Notes: generated by a model not told the origin, from the sequence alone. A stretch of DNA of 64,000 bases from Roseiarcus sp963732155 (GCA_963732155.1 CAVSYB010000013.1:186001-250000); one strand, 5' to 3'. Positions 27,095 through 36,629 are shown, counted from the stretch's first letter. Made by a program: numbers and translations.

Positions 27095-27248
27095 CCGTCG
27101 CGCTCCCGCGCTCCCCGGCCGAGCTATCGCCGCAATCGCCTCGACGCGCAAGCCCGCCCGCCCGCCGACCCCCAACGGTCGACGGGCGAAAAAATCTGCT
27201 CTCCTCGCGCGCGGCGACTTGTGCCGCGCCGCCAAATCTGTCAAGGTC

Positions 27249-27270
27249 GCACAAGATAGGACAGTTGTGC
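27249..27270. promoter_or_regulatory. inverted repeat upstream of gltB
   Basis: GCACAA and TTGTGC form an inverted repeat with a 10-base spacer, 12 bases before the -24 element. A third TTGTGC lies at 27219. The spacing does not fit the NtrC consensus, so the protein that would bind is unknown. Confidence 0.4.
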
Positions 27271-27281
27271 TGACCATTTTC

Positions 27282-27297
27282 TGGCGCGTTTGTTGCA
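27282..27297 (+). promoter_or_regulatory. sigma-54-like promoter of gltBD
   Basis: TGGCGCGTTTGTTGCA carries GG and GC separated by 10 bases and agrees with the -24/-12 consensus apart from one position. It lies about 208 bases before the gltB ATG, giving a long leader. gltBD is often nitrogen controlled. Confidence 0.58.
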
Positions 27298-27504
27298 GGC
27301 GGGATTCCTGCGGGCGCGGATCAGGGGGTCGGGGCAATCAGGCGACGGCGCAGATGAGCTTGACGGTCAAACGAGATCGAAAAAAACACGCCGCGTGAAG
27401 CCTTTTGGGCTGCGTCGTGTCGCAGCCGTCCATGTCCAGACTGCGCCACCACAATTTGACGACGAACGGCCGGGAAGTCGCGGCCGCGCAAAGGGAGCGG
27501 AAAG

Positions 27505-30500
27505 ATGAAAGGCAAGGCCCCCGGCGAGCTTTCCGCCGACCGCGCCGGCCGCGGCGAAGCCGCCGCCGCCGCTTCCGTTCGACCCGTCGCCAATTCGCGG
27601 AGACCCGCCGTGACCGATCCGTTTCTGCCGCGCCGCCAAGGCCTTTACGACCCCGCAAGGGAGCACGATTCCTGCGGCGTCGGTTTCGTCGCCGACCTTC
27701 GCAACCGCAAGTCGCACGACATCCTGCAAAAGGGCCTGCAGATTCTCGTCAACCTCGACCATCGCGGGGCGACCGGCGCCGACGCCAAGCTCGGCGACGG
27801 CTGCGGCGTTCTCGTCCAGATTCCGCATGCCTTCTTCGCGCCCGAATGCGACCGGCTCGGCCTGTCGTTGCCCGCGCCCGGCCATTATGCGATCGGCCAG
27901 TTCTTCATGCCGCGCGACCGCTCGGCGCGCGCCCTGGTCGAAAAGATCATCGAAGAAGTGGTCGTCGAGGAGGGCCAGACCCTGATCGGCTGGCGCGACA
28001 TTCCCGTCGACAACCACGACCTCGGCGAACGGGTCAAGGCGGTCGAGCCCGCCCAGCGTCAGTTGTTCATCGGTCGAGGCCGCGACGTCGTCGACGAGAA
28101 CGACTTCGAGCGCCGGCTGTTCATCCTGCGCAAGGTCGTCTCCAACCGCATCTACCTGGCGGGCGCCGGCGGCTTCGCCGAATATTATCCCGTCTCGATG
28201 TCGTGCCGGACCATCGTCTACAAGGGGATGGTGCTGGTCCGCCAGCTCGCGCCCTATTACACCGACTTGCTGGACCCGCGGTTCGACACCGCGCTGGCGC
28301 TCGTCCACCAGCGTTTCGCCACCAACACGTTCCCGTCCTGGCGGCTCGCTCATCCCTACCGGATGGTCGCGCACAACGGCGAGATCAACACGCTGCGCGG
28401 CAATGTGAACTGGATGGCGGCGCGCCAGGCCAGCGTCGCCTCCCGGCTGTTCGGCGACGACATTTCCAAGCTGTGGCCGATTTCCTACGAAGGGCAATCG
28501 GACACCGCGTGTTTCGACAATGCGCTCGAGTTTCTCGTGCAGGGCGGCTATTCGCTGACCCACGCGATGATGATGCTGATCCCCGAGGCGTGGGCGGGCA
28601 ATCCGCTGATGGACGAGGAGCGGCGCGACTTCTACGAATATCACGCTTCGATGATGGAGCCGTGGGACGGCCCGGCGGCGGTCGCCTTCACCGACGGGCG
28701 CCAGATCGGCGCGACGCTGGACCGCAACGGCCTGCGGCCCGCGCGCTATTTCGTCACCGACGACGATCTCGTCGTCATGGCGTCCGAAATGGGCGTGCTG
28801 CCGGTGCCCGAGGAAAAGATCGTCGCCAAGTGGCGCCTGCAGCCGGGCAAGATGCTGCTGGTCGATCTGATCGAGCACCGCATCGTCTCCGACAGCGAGA
28901 TCAAGCAGGCGCTGTCGCGCGCCAATCCCTATCGCGCCTGGCTGGAGGACACCCAGATCGTCCTGGAGGACCTCAAGCCCGTCGAGCCGCGCGCCTCGCG
29001 CACCGACGTCTCGCTGCTCGATCGCCAGCAGGCCTTCGGCTATACGCAGGAGGACCTGGCGATGCTGCTCGCGCCGATGGCCTCGACCGGCCAGGAAGCC
29101 GTCGGCTCGATGGGCACCGACACGCCGATCTCTGCGTTGTCCGATCGCTCGAAGCTGCTCTACAGCTATTTCAAGCAGAATTTCGCGCAAGTCACCAATC
29201 CGCCGATCGACCCGATCCGCGAGGAGCTCGTCATGAGCCTCGTGTCGTTCATCGGGCCGCGCCCCAACCTGTTCGATCCGGCCGGCAACGCCAAGAAGAA
29301 GCGCCTCGAAGTGCGCCAGCCGATCCTCACCAACGAGGACCTCGAGAAGATCCGCTGCATCGGCCATTTTGAGGATTCGTTCGACACCAAGACGCTCGAC
29401 GTCACCTATGACGTCGAAAAGGGCGCGAGCGGCATGGAGGAGGCGCTGTCGCGCCTGTGCGAGCGCGCCGAAATCGCCGTGCACGGCGGCTACAACATCA
29501 TCATCCTGTCCGACCGGATGGTCGGCCCCGACCGCATCCCGATCCCCGCGCTGCTGGCGGTGGCGGCGGTGCATCATCACCTCATCCGCAAGGGGTTGCG
29601 CACGTCGGTCGGCCTCGTCGTCGAGACCGGCGAAGCGCGTGAAATCCATCATTTCGCCTGCCTGGCCGGCTACGGCGCCGAGGCGATCAACCCCTATCTG
29701 GCCTTCGAGACCTTGACGGCGATGGCGCCGGGTCTTCCCGAGGAGGTCAGCGCCTACGAGGTCGTCAAGCGCTTCATCAAGTCGATCGACAAGGGCCTGC
29801 TGAAGGTCATGTCGAAGATGGGCATCTCGACCTACCAGTCGTACTGCGGCGCGCAGATTTTCGACGCCGTCGGCCTGACGCGCTCGTTCATCGACCGCTT
29901 CTTCTTCGGCACTGCGACGACGATCGAAGGCGCCGGCCTCGACGAGATCGCCGAGGAGACCGCGCGTCGCCACGCCGACGCCTTCGGATCCTCGCCGGTG
30001 TTGCGCGACGCGCTCGAGGTCGGCGGCGAATATGCGGTGCGGCTGCGCGGCGAAGCGCATTCCTGGACCGCCGAAACGGTGTCGCTGCTGCAGCACGCGG
30101 TTCGCGGCGGCGCCAAGGACAAGTATCGCACCTTCGCCAAGGTGCTGAACGAGCAGCAGGAGCACCTGCTGACCATCCGCGGCCTGTTCCGCATCAGGGA
30201 CGCCGCGGAGGATGGCCGCCAGCCGGTTCCGCTCGAAGAGGTCGAATCGGCCAAGGACATGGTCAAGCGGTTCTCGACCGGCGCGATGTCGTTCGGTTCG
30301 ATTTCGCGCGAGGCGCACACCACCCTCGCCATTGCGATGAACCGCATCGGCGGCAAGTCGAACACCGGCGAAGGCGGCGAGGAGGCGGACCGCTACAAGC
30401 GGATGGCCAACGGCGATTCGATGCGCTCGGCGATCAAGCAGGTCGCCTCTGGCCGCTTCGGCGTGACCGCGGAATATCTCGTCAATTCCGACATGATGCA

Positions 30501-32259
30501 GATCAAGATGGCGCAGGGCGCCAAGCCCGGCGAGGGCGGGCAATTGCCCGGCCACAAGGTCGACGCGATCATCGCCAAGGTGCGCCATTCGACCCAGGGA
30601 GTCGGTCTCATTTCGCCGCCGCCGCACCACGACATCTATTCGATCGAGGACCTCAAGCAGCTTGTCTTCGATCTGAAAAACGTCAATCCGCGCGCGCTGG
30701 TGTCGGTCAAGCTCGTTTCCGAGGTCGGCGTCGGCACGGTGGCGGCGGGCGTCGCCAAGTGCAAGGCCGACCATGTGACGATCTCGGGCTTCGAGGGGGG
30801 AACCGGCGCTTCGCCGCTCACCTCGATCAAGCATGCCGGCTCGCCCTGGGAGATCGGCCTCGCCGAGACGCATCAGACGCTGGTGATGAACGGCTTGCGC
30901 TCGCGCATCGCGGTGCAGGTCGACGGCGGCGTGCGCACCGGGCGCGACGTCGTGGTCGGCGCGTTGCTCGGCGCCGACGAGTTCGGCTTTGCGACGGCGC
31001 CGCTGATCGCGGCGGGCTGCATCATGATGCGCAAGTGCCATCTCAACACCTGTCCGGTCGGCGTGGCGACGCAGGACCCGGTGTTGCGCAAGCGTTTCGT
31101 CGGCCAGCCCGAGCACGTCATCAATTTCTTCTTCTTCGTCGCCGAGGAAGTGCGCGAACTGATGGCGGCGATGGGCTACCGGCGTTTCGACGAAATGGTC
31201 GGCCAGCGCCAGATGCTGGACAAGACCCGCGTCGTCGAGCACGGCAAGGCCAAGGGCCTCGATTTCTCCGGGCTGTTTCACAAGCCCGAGCCGTCGCCCG
31301 GCGACACGATCTACCGCAGCCAGGGTCAGGATCACGGCCTCGAGCGCGTTCTCGACCTTCAGTTCATCGCCAGCGCCGGCGAGGCGATCGAGCACGGCAA
31401 GCACGTGCGGCTCGACTTGCCGATCCGCAATTCGGACCGCTCGACCGGCGCGATGCTGTCGGGCGAGATCGCGCGCCGTTACGGTCACGCGGGCCTGCGC
31501 AGCGAGACCATCCACATCAAGCTGAAGGGGTCGGCGGGCCAGAGCTTCGGCGCCTTCCTCGCCCAGGGGGTGACGCTGGAGCTCGAGGGCGAGGCGAACG
31601 ATTACGTCGCCAAGGGCCTGTCGGGCGGGCGCGTCGTCGTTTATCCCCCCAAGGAAGCCGCCAAGCTCGTCCCCGAGCGCTCGATCATCGTCGGCAACAC
31701 CGCGCTCTACGGCGCGATCGCCGGCGAATGCTATTTCCGCGGCGTCGCGGGCGAGCGGTTCGCGGTGCGCAATTCCGGCGCCGTCGCGGTCGTCGAGGGG
31801 ACCGGCGATCACGGCTGCGAATATATGACGGGCGGCGTCGTGGTGGTGATCGGCGAAACCGGGCGCAATTTCGCCGCCGGCATGTCGGGCGGCATCGCCT
31901 ATGTGCTCGATGAGGCCGGCGATTTCGCCAAGCGTTGCAACCTGTCGATGGTCGAGCTCGAACCCGTCGCGGCGGAGGAGGAGCTGATGCAGCGCCTCCA
32001 TCATTCGGGCGGCGACCTCGAAGGCCACGGCCGCGTCGACGTCATGGGCGACATGAACCGGCACGATTCCGAGCGGCTGCGCCAGTTGATCGTCAATCAC
32101 GCGCGCTACACCGGTTCGAGCCGCGCGCGCGAGATCCTGGAGAACTGGGACGCCTATCTGCCGAAATTCCGCAAGGTAATGCCGGTCGAATACCGGCGGG
32201 CGCTCGCCGAACTCGCCGCGCAAAAGAGCAGCGAGCCGCTGCTGGCGGCGGGCGAGTGA
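27505..32259 (+). CDS. gltB: glutamate synthase (NADPH), large subunit
   Basis: GOGAT large chain, 1584 residues, moving the amide of glutamine to 2-oxoglutarate. The class II amidotransferase domain begins at nucleophile Cys57 (EHDSCGVGF), so about 56 residues are removed as propeptide, longer than in most homologues. The central domain, the FMN-binding synthase domain (SVKLVSEVGVGTVAAGVAK, GGTGASPLTS) and the [3Fe-4S] ligands Cys1172, Cys1178 and Cys1183 follow. The C-terminal GXGXG beta-helix is present (NDYVAKGLSGGRVVVYPP). Upstream of gltD in one operon. Confidence 0.97.
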   Translation: MKGKAPGELSADRAGRGEAAAAASVRPVANSRRPAVTDPFLPRRQGLYDPAREHDSCGVGFVADLRNRKSHDILQKGLQILVNLDHRGATGADAKLGDGCGVLVQIPHAFFAPECDRLGLSLPAPGHYAIGQFFMPRDRSARALVEKIIEEVVVEEGQTLIGWRDIPVDNHDLGERVKAVEPAQRQLFIGRGRDVVDENDFERRLFILRKVVSNRIYLAGAGGFAEYYPVSMSCRTIVYKGMVLVRQLAPYYTDLLDPRFDTALALVHQRFATNTFPSWRLAHPYRMVAHNGEINTLRGNVNWMAARQASVASRLFGDDISKLWPISYEGQSDTACFDNALEFLVQGGYSLTHAMMMLIPEAWAGNPLMDEERRDFYEYHASMMEPWDGPAAVAFTDGRQIGATLDRNGLRPARYFVTDDDLVVMASEMGVLPVPEEKIVAKWRLQPGKMLLVDLIEHRIVSDSEIKQALSRANPYRAWLEDTQIVLEDLKPVEPRASRTDVSLLDRQQAFGYTQEDLAMLLAPMASTGQEAVGSMGTDTPISALSDRSKLLYSYFKQNFAQVTNPPIDPIREELVMSLVSFIGPRPNLFDPAGNAKKKRLEVRQPILTNEDLEKIRCIGHFEDSFDTKTLDVTYDVEKGASGMEEALSRLCERAEIAVHGGYNIIILSDRMVGPDRIPIPALLAVAAVHHHLIRKGLRTSVGLVVETGEAREIHHFACLAGYGAEAINPYLAFETLTAMAPGLPEEVSAYEVVKRFIKSIDKGLLKVMSKMGISTYQSYCGAQIFDAVGLTRSFIDRFFFGTATTIEGAGLDEIAEETARRHADAFGSSPVLRDALEVGGEYAVRLRGEAHSWTAETVSLLQHAVRGGAKDKYRTFAKVLNEQQEHLLTIRGLFRIRDAAEDGRQPVPLEEVESAKDMVKRFSTGAMSFGSISREAHTTLAIAMNRIGGKSNTGEGGEEADRYKRMANGDSMRSAIKQVASGRFGVTAEYLVNSDMMQIKMAQGAKPGEGGQLPGHKVDAIIAKVRHSTQGVGLISPPPHHDIYSIEDLKQLVFDLKNVNPRALVSVKLVSEVGVGTVAAGVAKCKADHVTISGFEGGTGASPLTSIKHAGSPWEIGLAETHQTLVMNGLRSRIAVQVDGGVRTGRDVVVGALLGADEFGFATAPLIAAGCIMMRKCHLNTCPVGVATQDPVLRKRFVGQPEHVINFFFFVAEEVRELMAAMGYRRFDEMVGQRQMLDKTRVVEHGKAKGLDFSGLFHKPEPSPGDTIYRSQGQDHGLERVLDLQFIASAGEAIEHGKHVRLDLPIRNSDRSTGAMLSGEIARRYGHAGLRSETIHIKLKGSAGQSFGAFLAQGVTLELEGEANDYVAKGLSGGRVVVYPPKEAAKLVPERSIIVGNTALYGAIAGECYFRGVAGERFAVRNSGAVAVVEGTGDHGCEYMTGGVVVVIGETGRNFAAGMSGGIAYVLDEAGDFAKRCNLSMVELEPVAAEEELMQRLHHSGGDLEGHGRVDVMGDMNRHDSERLRQLIVNHARYTGSSRAREILENWDAYLPKFRKVMPVEYRRALAELAAQKSSEPLLAAGE

Positions 32260-32325
32260 GCGCGCCCCTGGCGGGGCGCGCCAGGGGCGGCGGCGTTTTC
32301 ATTGGCCAACGACGGATTTTGGACC

Positions 32326-33744
32326 ATGGGCAAGGTGACGGGTTTTCTGGAGATCGACCGCGCGGACCGGCGCTACGCCCAGGCTTCTGACCGCATTCGC
32401 CATTATCGGGAGTTCATGCTGCCGCTGTCGGAGGAATCGACGCGCAACCAGGCGGCCCGTTGCATGAATTGCGGCATCCCCTATTGCCACACCGGCTGCC
32501 CGGTCAACAATCAGATCCCGGACTGGAACGACCTGGTCTATCGCGGGCATTGGGAAGAGGCCTCGCGCAACCTCCACACCACCAATAATTTTCCCGAATT
32601 CACCGGCCGCGTCTGCCCGGCGCCCTGCGAAGCGTCCTGCACGCTGAATCTTCAGGAGAGTTCGGTCACGATCAAGACGATCGAATGCGCCATCGTCGAC
32701 CGCGCCTGGAGCGAGGGCTGGATCAAGCCGGAGCCGCCCGAGCACCGGACGGGTCGCCGGGTCGCCGTCGTCGGCTCCGGGCCGGCCGGCCTCGCCTGCG
32801 CTCAGCAACTGGCCCGCGTCGGGCACGACGTTCATCTCTTCGAAAAGCACGCCAAGCCAGGCGGGCTGCTGCGCTACGGCATTCCCGACTTCAAGATGGA
32901 GAAGACCCATCTCGATCGGCGCATCGCGCAGATGAAGGCCGAGGGCGTGGTCTTCCATTGCGAGACGAAAGTTGGGCGCGACGTTTCCGCCAAATCGCTG
33001 GTCGACGACTACGACGCCGTCGTGTTGTCGGGCGGCGCGGAATCGCCGCGCGACCTGCCGGTCCCCGGGCGCGACCTGGCCGGCGTGCATTTTGCGATGG
33101 ATTTCCTGCCGCAGCAGAATCGTCGGGTCAGCGGCGAGCCGATCGGCTCCAACGAGCCGATCAGCGCCAGCGGCAAGCATGTCGTGGTGATCGGCGGCGG
33201 CGACACCGGCTCGGACTGCATCGGCACGTCGATCCGCCAGGGCGCGGTGAAGGTCACCCAGCTCGAAATCATGCCGATGCCGCCGAAGGCCGAGGACAAG
33301 CTGATGACCTGGCCGAACTGGCCGCTGAAACTGCGCACCTCGTCGAGCCACGAAGAGGGCGCCGAGCGCGATTTCGCGGTGCTGACGAGTTCATTCGAGG
33401 GCGACAACGGCGCGGTGACCGCCCTGAACTGCGTTCGCGCCGATCCCAAGTTCAAGCCGGTCGAGGGCACGCAGTTCCAGATCAAGGCGGATCTCGTGCT
33501 GCTGGCGATGGGCTTCGTCTCGCCGGTCCACGAGGGCATGGTGAGCGACCTCGAGGTGGCGCTCGACCTGCGCGGCAACGTGCAGGCCAACGTCACCGAC
33601 TACGCCTCGTCGCGCGAGAAGGTCTACGCTTGCGGCGATATGCGCCGCGGCCAGTCGCTGGTGGTCTGGGCGATCCGCGAGGGGCGTCAATGCGCGGCCG
33701 CGGTCGACAAGGCGCTGATGGGCGCGACGGTTCTGCCGCGGTGA
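32326..33744 (+). CDS. gltD: glutamate synthase (NADPH), small subunit
   Basis: FAD and iron-sulfur subunit passing electrons from NADPH to GltB, 472 residues. N-terminal cysteines CMNCGIPYCHTGCPVNNQIP and CPAPCEASC form the [4Fe-4S] sites. FAD binding VAVVGSGPAGLACA and NADPH binding VVVIGGGDTGSDCIGT follow, and the end shows YACGDMRRGQSLVVWAI. ATG 32326 (MGKVTGFLEIDR) is the usual start; an in-frame TTG at 32302 is ignored. It follows gltB by 66 bases. Confidence 0.96.
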   Translation: MGKVTGFLEIDRADRRYAQASDRIRHYREFMLPLSEESTRNQAARCMNCGIPYCHTGCPVNNQIPDWNDLVYRGHWEEASRNLHTTNNFPEFTGRVCPAPCEASCTLNLQESSVTIKTIECAIVDRAWSEGWIKPEPPEHRTGRRVAVVGSGPAGLACAQQLARVGHDVHLFEKHAKPGGLLRYGIPDFKMEKTHLDRRIAQMKAEGVVFHCETKVGRDVSAKSLVDDYDAVVLSGGAESPRDLPVPGRDLAGVHFAMDFLPQQNRRVSGEPIGSNEPISASGKHVVVIGGGDTGSDCIGTSIRQGAVKVTQLEIMPMPPKAEDKLMTWPNWPLKLRTSSSHEEGAERDFAVLTSSFEGDNGAVTALNCVRADPKFKPVEGTQFQIKADLVLLAMGFVSPVHEGMVSDLEVALDLRGNVQANVTDYASSREKVYACGDMRRGQSLVVWAIREGRQCAAAVDKALMGATVLPR

Positions 33745-33747
33745 CCT

Positions 33748-33776
33748 CTCCTTCTCCCGCTTCGCGGGCGAAGGAG
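33748..33776. terminator. palindromic hairpin between gltD and ctrA
   Basis: CTCCTTC/GAAGGAG (7 pairs), a T/C mismatch, then CCCGC/GCGGG around a TTC loop. It fills the gap between the convergent gltD and ctrA stops, suiting a two-way terminator. It shares its plan with 15458-15486. Confidence 0.6.
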
Positions 33777-34478
33777 CTACGCGGTGATGCGGTCGTCAGC
33801 GGCGGAGGGCTCGCGCAGCACGTAGCCGCGGCCCCAGACGGTCTCGATGTAGTTGCGCCCGTGCGAGGCCATCGCCAGCTTCTTGCGCAGCTTGCAGATG
33901 AACACGTCGATGATCTTGAGTTCCGGCTCGTCCATGCCGCCGTAGAGGTGGTTGAGGAACATTTCCTTGGTCAGCGTCGTGCCCTTGCGCAGTGAGAGCA
34001 ACTCGAGCATCTGATATTCCTTGCCGGTCAGATGCACGCGCGCGCCGTCGACCTCGACGGTCTTCTGGTCGAGGTTGACCAGGAGGTCGCCGGTGACGAT
34101 CACCGACTGGGCGTGGCCCTTCGAACGGCGCACGATCGCGTGGATGCGCGCGACCAGCTCGTCCTTGTGGAACGGCTTGGTCAGATAGTCGTCGGCGCCG
34201 TGGCCGAGCCCTTTGACCTTGTCCTCGATGCCGGCCATGCCGGACAGGATCAGGATCGGCGTCTTGACCTTGGTCACCCTCAGCGTGCGCAGCACTTCAT
34301 AGCCGGACATGTCGGGCAGATTGAGGTCCAGGAGGATGATGTCGTAATCGTAGAGCTTGCCGAGGTCGATGCCTTCCTCGCCGAGGTCGGTCACGTAGAC
34401 GTTGAAATTCTCGGACTTGAGCATCAGCTCGATGCTCTGGGCCGTGGCGCTGTCGTCCTCGATCAATAATACGCGCAT
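33777..34478 (-). CDS. ctrA: cell-cycle response regulator CtrA
   Basis: OmpR-type master regulator of the alphaproteobacterial cell cycle, 233 residues, controlling DNA replication, division, flagella and DNA methylation. Receiver domain with Asp51 (DIILLDLNLPDMSGYEVLR) and DDYLTKPFHKDELVARI; winged helix with VHLTGKEYQMLELLSLRKG, TLTKEMFLNHLYGGMDEPE and ETVWGRGYVLREP, near identical to CtrA of Caulobacter and rhizobia. The C-terminus ends in Ala, short of the AA degradation tag. The upstream region is rich in GANTC and GTTAAC sites. Confidence 0.97.
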   Translation of the reverse strand: MRVLLIEDDSATAQSIELMLKSENFNVYVTDLGEEGIDLGKLYDYDIILLDLNLPDMSGYEVLRTLRVTKVKTPILILSGMAGIEDKVKGLGHGADDYLTKPFHKDELVARIHAIVRRSKGHAQSVIVTGDLLVNLDQKTVEVDGARVHLTGKEYQMLELLSLRKGTTLTKEMFLNHLYGGMDEPELKIIDVFICKLRKKLAMASHGRNYIETVWGRGYVLREPSAADDRITA

Positions 34479-35027
34479 GTCAGGTCCCCAGCCTTGTCCA
34501 TCGGTTCGAGACCGCGGTTAAGTTCGCCCATTTCGCGCCGCGACGAAGCCGGCACGCGACCGAAGGCGAAATCGGCCGAATCGAGACGCAACCGTGCAAG
34601 CGAATGGTTAACAAACCTTGATTCATCCTCGCAAGCCCAATCACAGAGATTTGCTAGAAAAGGCTCAATTATTTGAGTTTATTACACTAATTGCGTCGTT
34701 CGTTGCTCATGTGTTGCGTTAACTGATGTCGGTAAGCGATTCCCGGGACTCGCGGTTGCGCCATCCATCCAGGCCGCCCGACCTGATCCCGTCGCTCGCT
34801 CTGCATGGAGTGTTAACGATCCGGGTAAACGAACCGCTAACGCGAGGGTAGGAATCGGCGTTTTCGGCGCTTTGACGGCAAATTCGTTCCGAATCCCCTC
34901 TGCGGACCCCATCGCGTAACAAACGAGCAACTTTCATGCGGCATCGTGCCCCGGTCTCGCGGTGAGGGATTTGCGGCCCGGGCCTGTCGCTGCCGGGCGT
35001 GTTTGTAAGCGTTGCGGAGCACCACCC
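34479..35027. promoter_or_regulatory. ctrA upstream region with GANTC and GTTAAC cluster
   Basis: 549 bases without a gene between divergent ctrA and the fliJ-like gene. GANTC sites, targets of the CcrM methylase, start at 34578, 34620, 34738, 34747, 34852 and 34891. Palindromic GTTAAC, containing the TTAA half-site of CtrA, occurs at 34607, 34718 and 34812. In Caulobacter both methylation and CtrA itself control ctrA. A full TTAA-N7-TTAA box was not found. Confidence 0.55.
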
Positions 35028-35396
35028 ATGAAGTCGCGGGACACGCTGATTCGATTGAAGCGCTTCCAGGTCGAGGAAAAGCGCCGGCGGGTGCGGCAGA
35101 TCGAAATGATGATGGCCGAATTCTCGCGGATGACCCTCGATCTCGATCGGGAGATCGCCGCCGAGGAGAAGCGCGCCGGGATCAGCGACCCCGGACATTT
35201 CGCCTATCCGACCTATGCGCGGGCGGCGATGACGCGCCGCGAAAACCTCAAGAGCTCGATCGCCGACCTCGCCGGACAGATCGAGGAGGCCAAGGCCGCG
35301 CAGGAAGAGGCGCAGGCCGAATTGCAAAAGTTCGAGACGCTGGACGGGCGCGAGAAGGCCGCCGAGCGCGGCCTGGAGATGGGCGCGCGGGCGTGA
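35028..35396 (+). CDS. fliJ: FliJ-like flagellar export protein
   Basis: Predicted coiled-coil protein of 122 residues, charged and helical throughout (MKSRDTLIRLKRFQVEEKRRRV, QIEEAKAAQEEAQAELQKFET). FliJ is the general chaperone/stalk of the flagellar export ATPase. In rhizobia a gene of this type lies beside ctrA, which supports the call. ATG 35028 is preceded by GGAG. No other flagellar gene is in the window, and the short coiled coil itself is weak evidence, so a general DUF-type coiled-coil protein remains possible. Confidence 0.65.
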   Translation: MKSRDTLIRLKRFQVEEKRRRVRQIEMMMAEFSRMTLDLDREIAAEEKRAGISDPGHFAYPTYARAAMTRRENLKSSIADLAGQIEEAKAAQEEAQAELQKFETLDGREKAAERGLEMGARA

Positions 35397-35402
35397 GGGC
35401 CC

Positions 35403-36629
35403 TCACCCCCGCCGGCGCAGAATGACGACCCGGTTCGTGTTTGTGCCCTTGGCGTTGTTGGCGACACCCCAGCAATGGGCGGTCTTGGTGAATTCCTGAA
35501 CGTTCACCAGCACGCAGAGGGGCGACCAGGGCAGGCCCTCGATCGCGCGCAACACCCAGGTTTCGAGCTCGATCGTTGCCGACCGCACTTCGCCGACTTC
35601 GAACGCGACATGGCCGCCCACGCGGACAGCGCGAGAAAGTTCCATAAACACCAAGCGAATGAACCGCATCCAGTCTTCTGGATTGCGGTGCATGGCGATC
35701 GGGATGGCGCCAGCGTCGCGTCCGATAAACCAGCAGCGCAGCCAATTGTCCGCGGCATATTGCACGACGTCGAGGAACGGCGGCGAGGTCACGACGAGAT
35801 CGATCGAGCCGTCGGCGATTTCGGGGGTTGAAGCCGCATCGCCCGTAAGCATCAAGTGCCGATGTATATTCGTCGCCGCCCCCTGCGACAGAAGCGAACG
35901 AGACTTCTTCAGAATGATGCCGGGCGCATCGCGCTTGGGCGGCGTCTGGCCTCTCTTCATGTTGATTTTACGCTGCGCTTCGGCCGAAACCGCCTGATTG
36001 GGCGGCAGCGTGTAGACGGAAAGGAATCCGGGCGAATGGCCGGTCAGCCTGTTGACCGCGACCATGCGAATCCATTCGTCGACGGCGTCGAGGCTGCCGG
36101 CGGTCTCGCGCTCCAGCAGGTAGCGGCGTAGAGCCTGAATCTGCTCCAGTGTCTCGGGGTGAAAGAACGCGAGCAAGTCCGGGCTCGCCTCGTCGCCACA
36201 GTTCCAGTCGATTTCCTTCAAGCGAGTGGCGATCGCCCCCAACCCGGGCGGCGCAAGACGCGGCTTGCCGAATACCGCGCTCAAGGGATTGATGTCGACG
36301 CCGACCGCCCTTCTCCCCATCAGGGCCGCCTGGACCGGCGTCGTGCCGCGCCCCATGAACGGGTCGTAGACGCTTTCGCCCTCGCGGGTCAGCCGTGCGA
36401 TGAAGAACTCCGGCAATTGCGGCTTGAAACAGGCGCGATAGGACACTTCGTGCAGCCGATGCGCCTGCCGCTGTCGGGACGTCCAGAATTCGTTGAACAG
36501 GAAGTCGACGCCGTCGCGGCGCTCGACCGCCGTCCGCGCGCCGTTGAATGTGAAGGACCGCAGCTCCTCGACCAAGAACGAAGCGCCCGACGCTCCCGGC
36601 GCGAACAAATCGAGTTGGCGCGCCGACAT
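35403..36629 (-). CDS. orphan DNA methyltransferase with SPP motif (probably N4-cytosine)
   Basis: S-adenosylmethionine-dependent DNA methylase of 408 residues. SAM-binding motif DPFMGRGTTP lies near 89-98 and catalytic TSPPFLD near 281-287; SPP is usual for N4-cytosine enzymes. The order (SAM motif first, a spacer of about 190 residues that could be the target-recognition part, then the catalytic motif) is opposite to the common N4/N6 family order. No restriction enzyme gene lies next to it. ATG 36629 with GAGG upstream is used instead of 36710. It is convergent with the fliJ-like gene; target sequence unknown. Confidence 0.8.
   Translation of the reverse strand: MSARQLDLFAPGASGASFLVEELRSFTFNGARTAVERRDGVDFLFNEFWTSRQRQAHRLHEVSYRACFKPQLPEFFIARLTREGESVYDPFMGRGTTPVQAALMGRRAVGVDINPLSAVFGKPRLAPPGLGAIATRLKEIDWNCGDEASPDLLAFFHPETLEQIQALRRYLLERETAGSLDAVDEWIRMVAVNRLTGHSPGFLSVYTLPPNQAVSAEAQRKINMKRGQTPPKRDAPGIILKKSRSLLSQGAATNIHRHLMLTGDAASTPEIADGSIDLVVTSPPFLDVVQYAADNWLRCWFIGRDAGAIPIAMHRNPEDWMRFIRLVFMELSRAVRVGGHVAFEVGEVRSATIELETWVLRAIEGLPWSPLCVLVNVQEFTKTAHCWGVANNAKGTNTNRVVILRRRG

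Larger units (their letters stand above)
27095..27504. other. ltaE-gltB intergenic control region
   Basis: 410 bases without a gene. It contains a sigma-54-like promoter at 27282-27297 and three copies of TTGTGC or its complement at 27219, 27249 and 27265. A purine-rich ribosome site (GGGAGCGG) precedes gltB. Confidence 0.6.

Noticed and set aside
27367..32223. 1618-codon minus-strand open frame over gltB
   Set aside because: Antisense shadow of a long high-GC gene; gltB has full catalytic and iron-sulfur motifs.
34607..34830. Full CtrA boxes (TTAA-N7-TTAA)
   Set aside because: GTTAAC half-sites are present but no second TTAA at the right spacing was found; reported only as half-sites.
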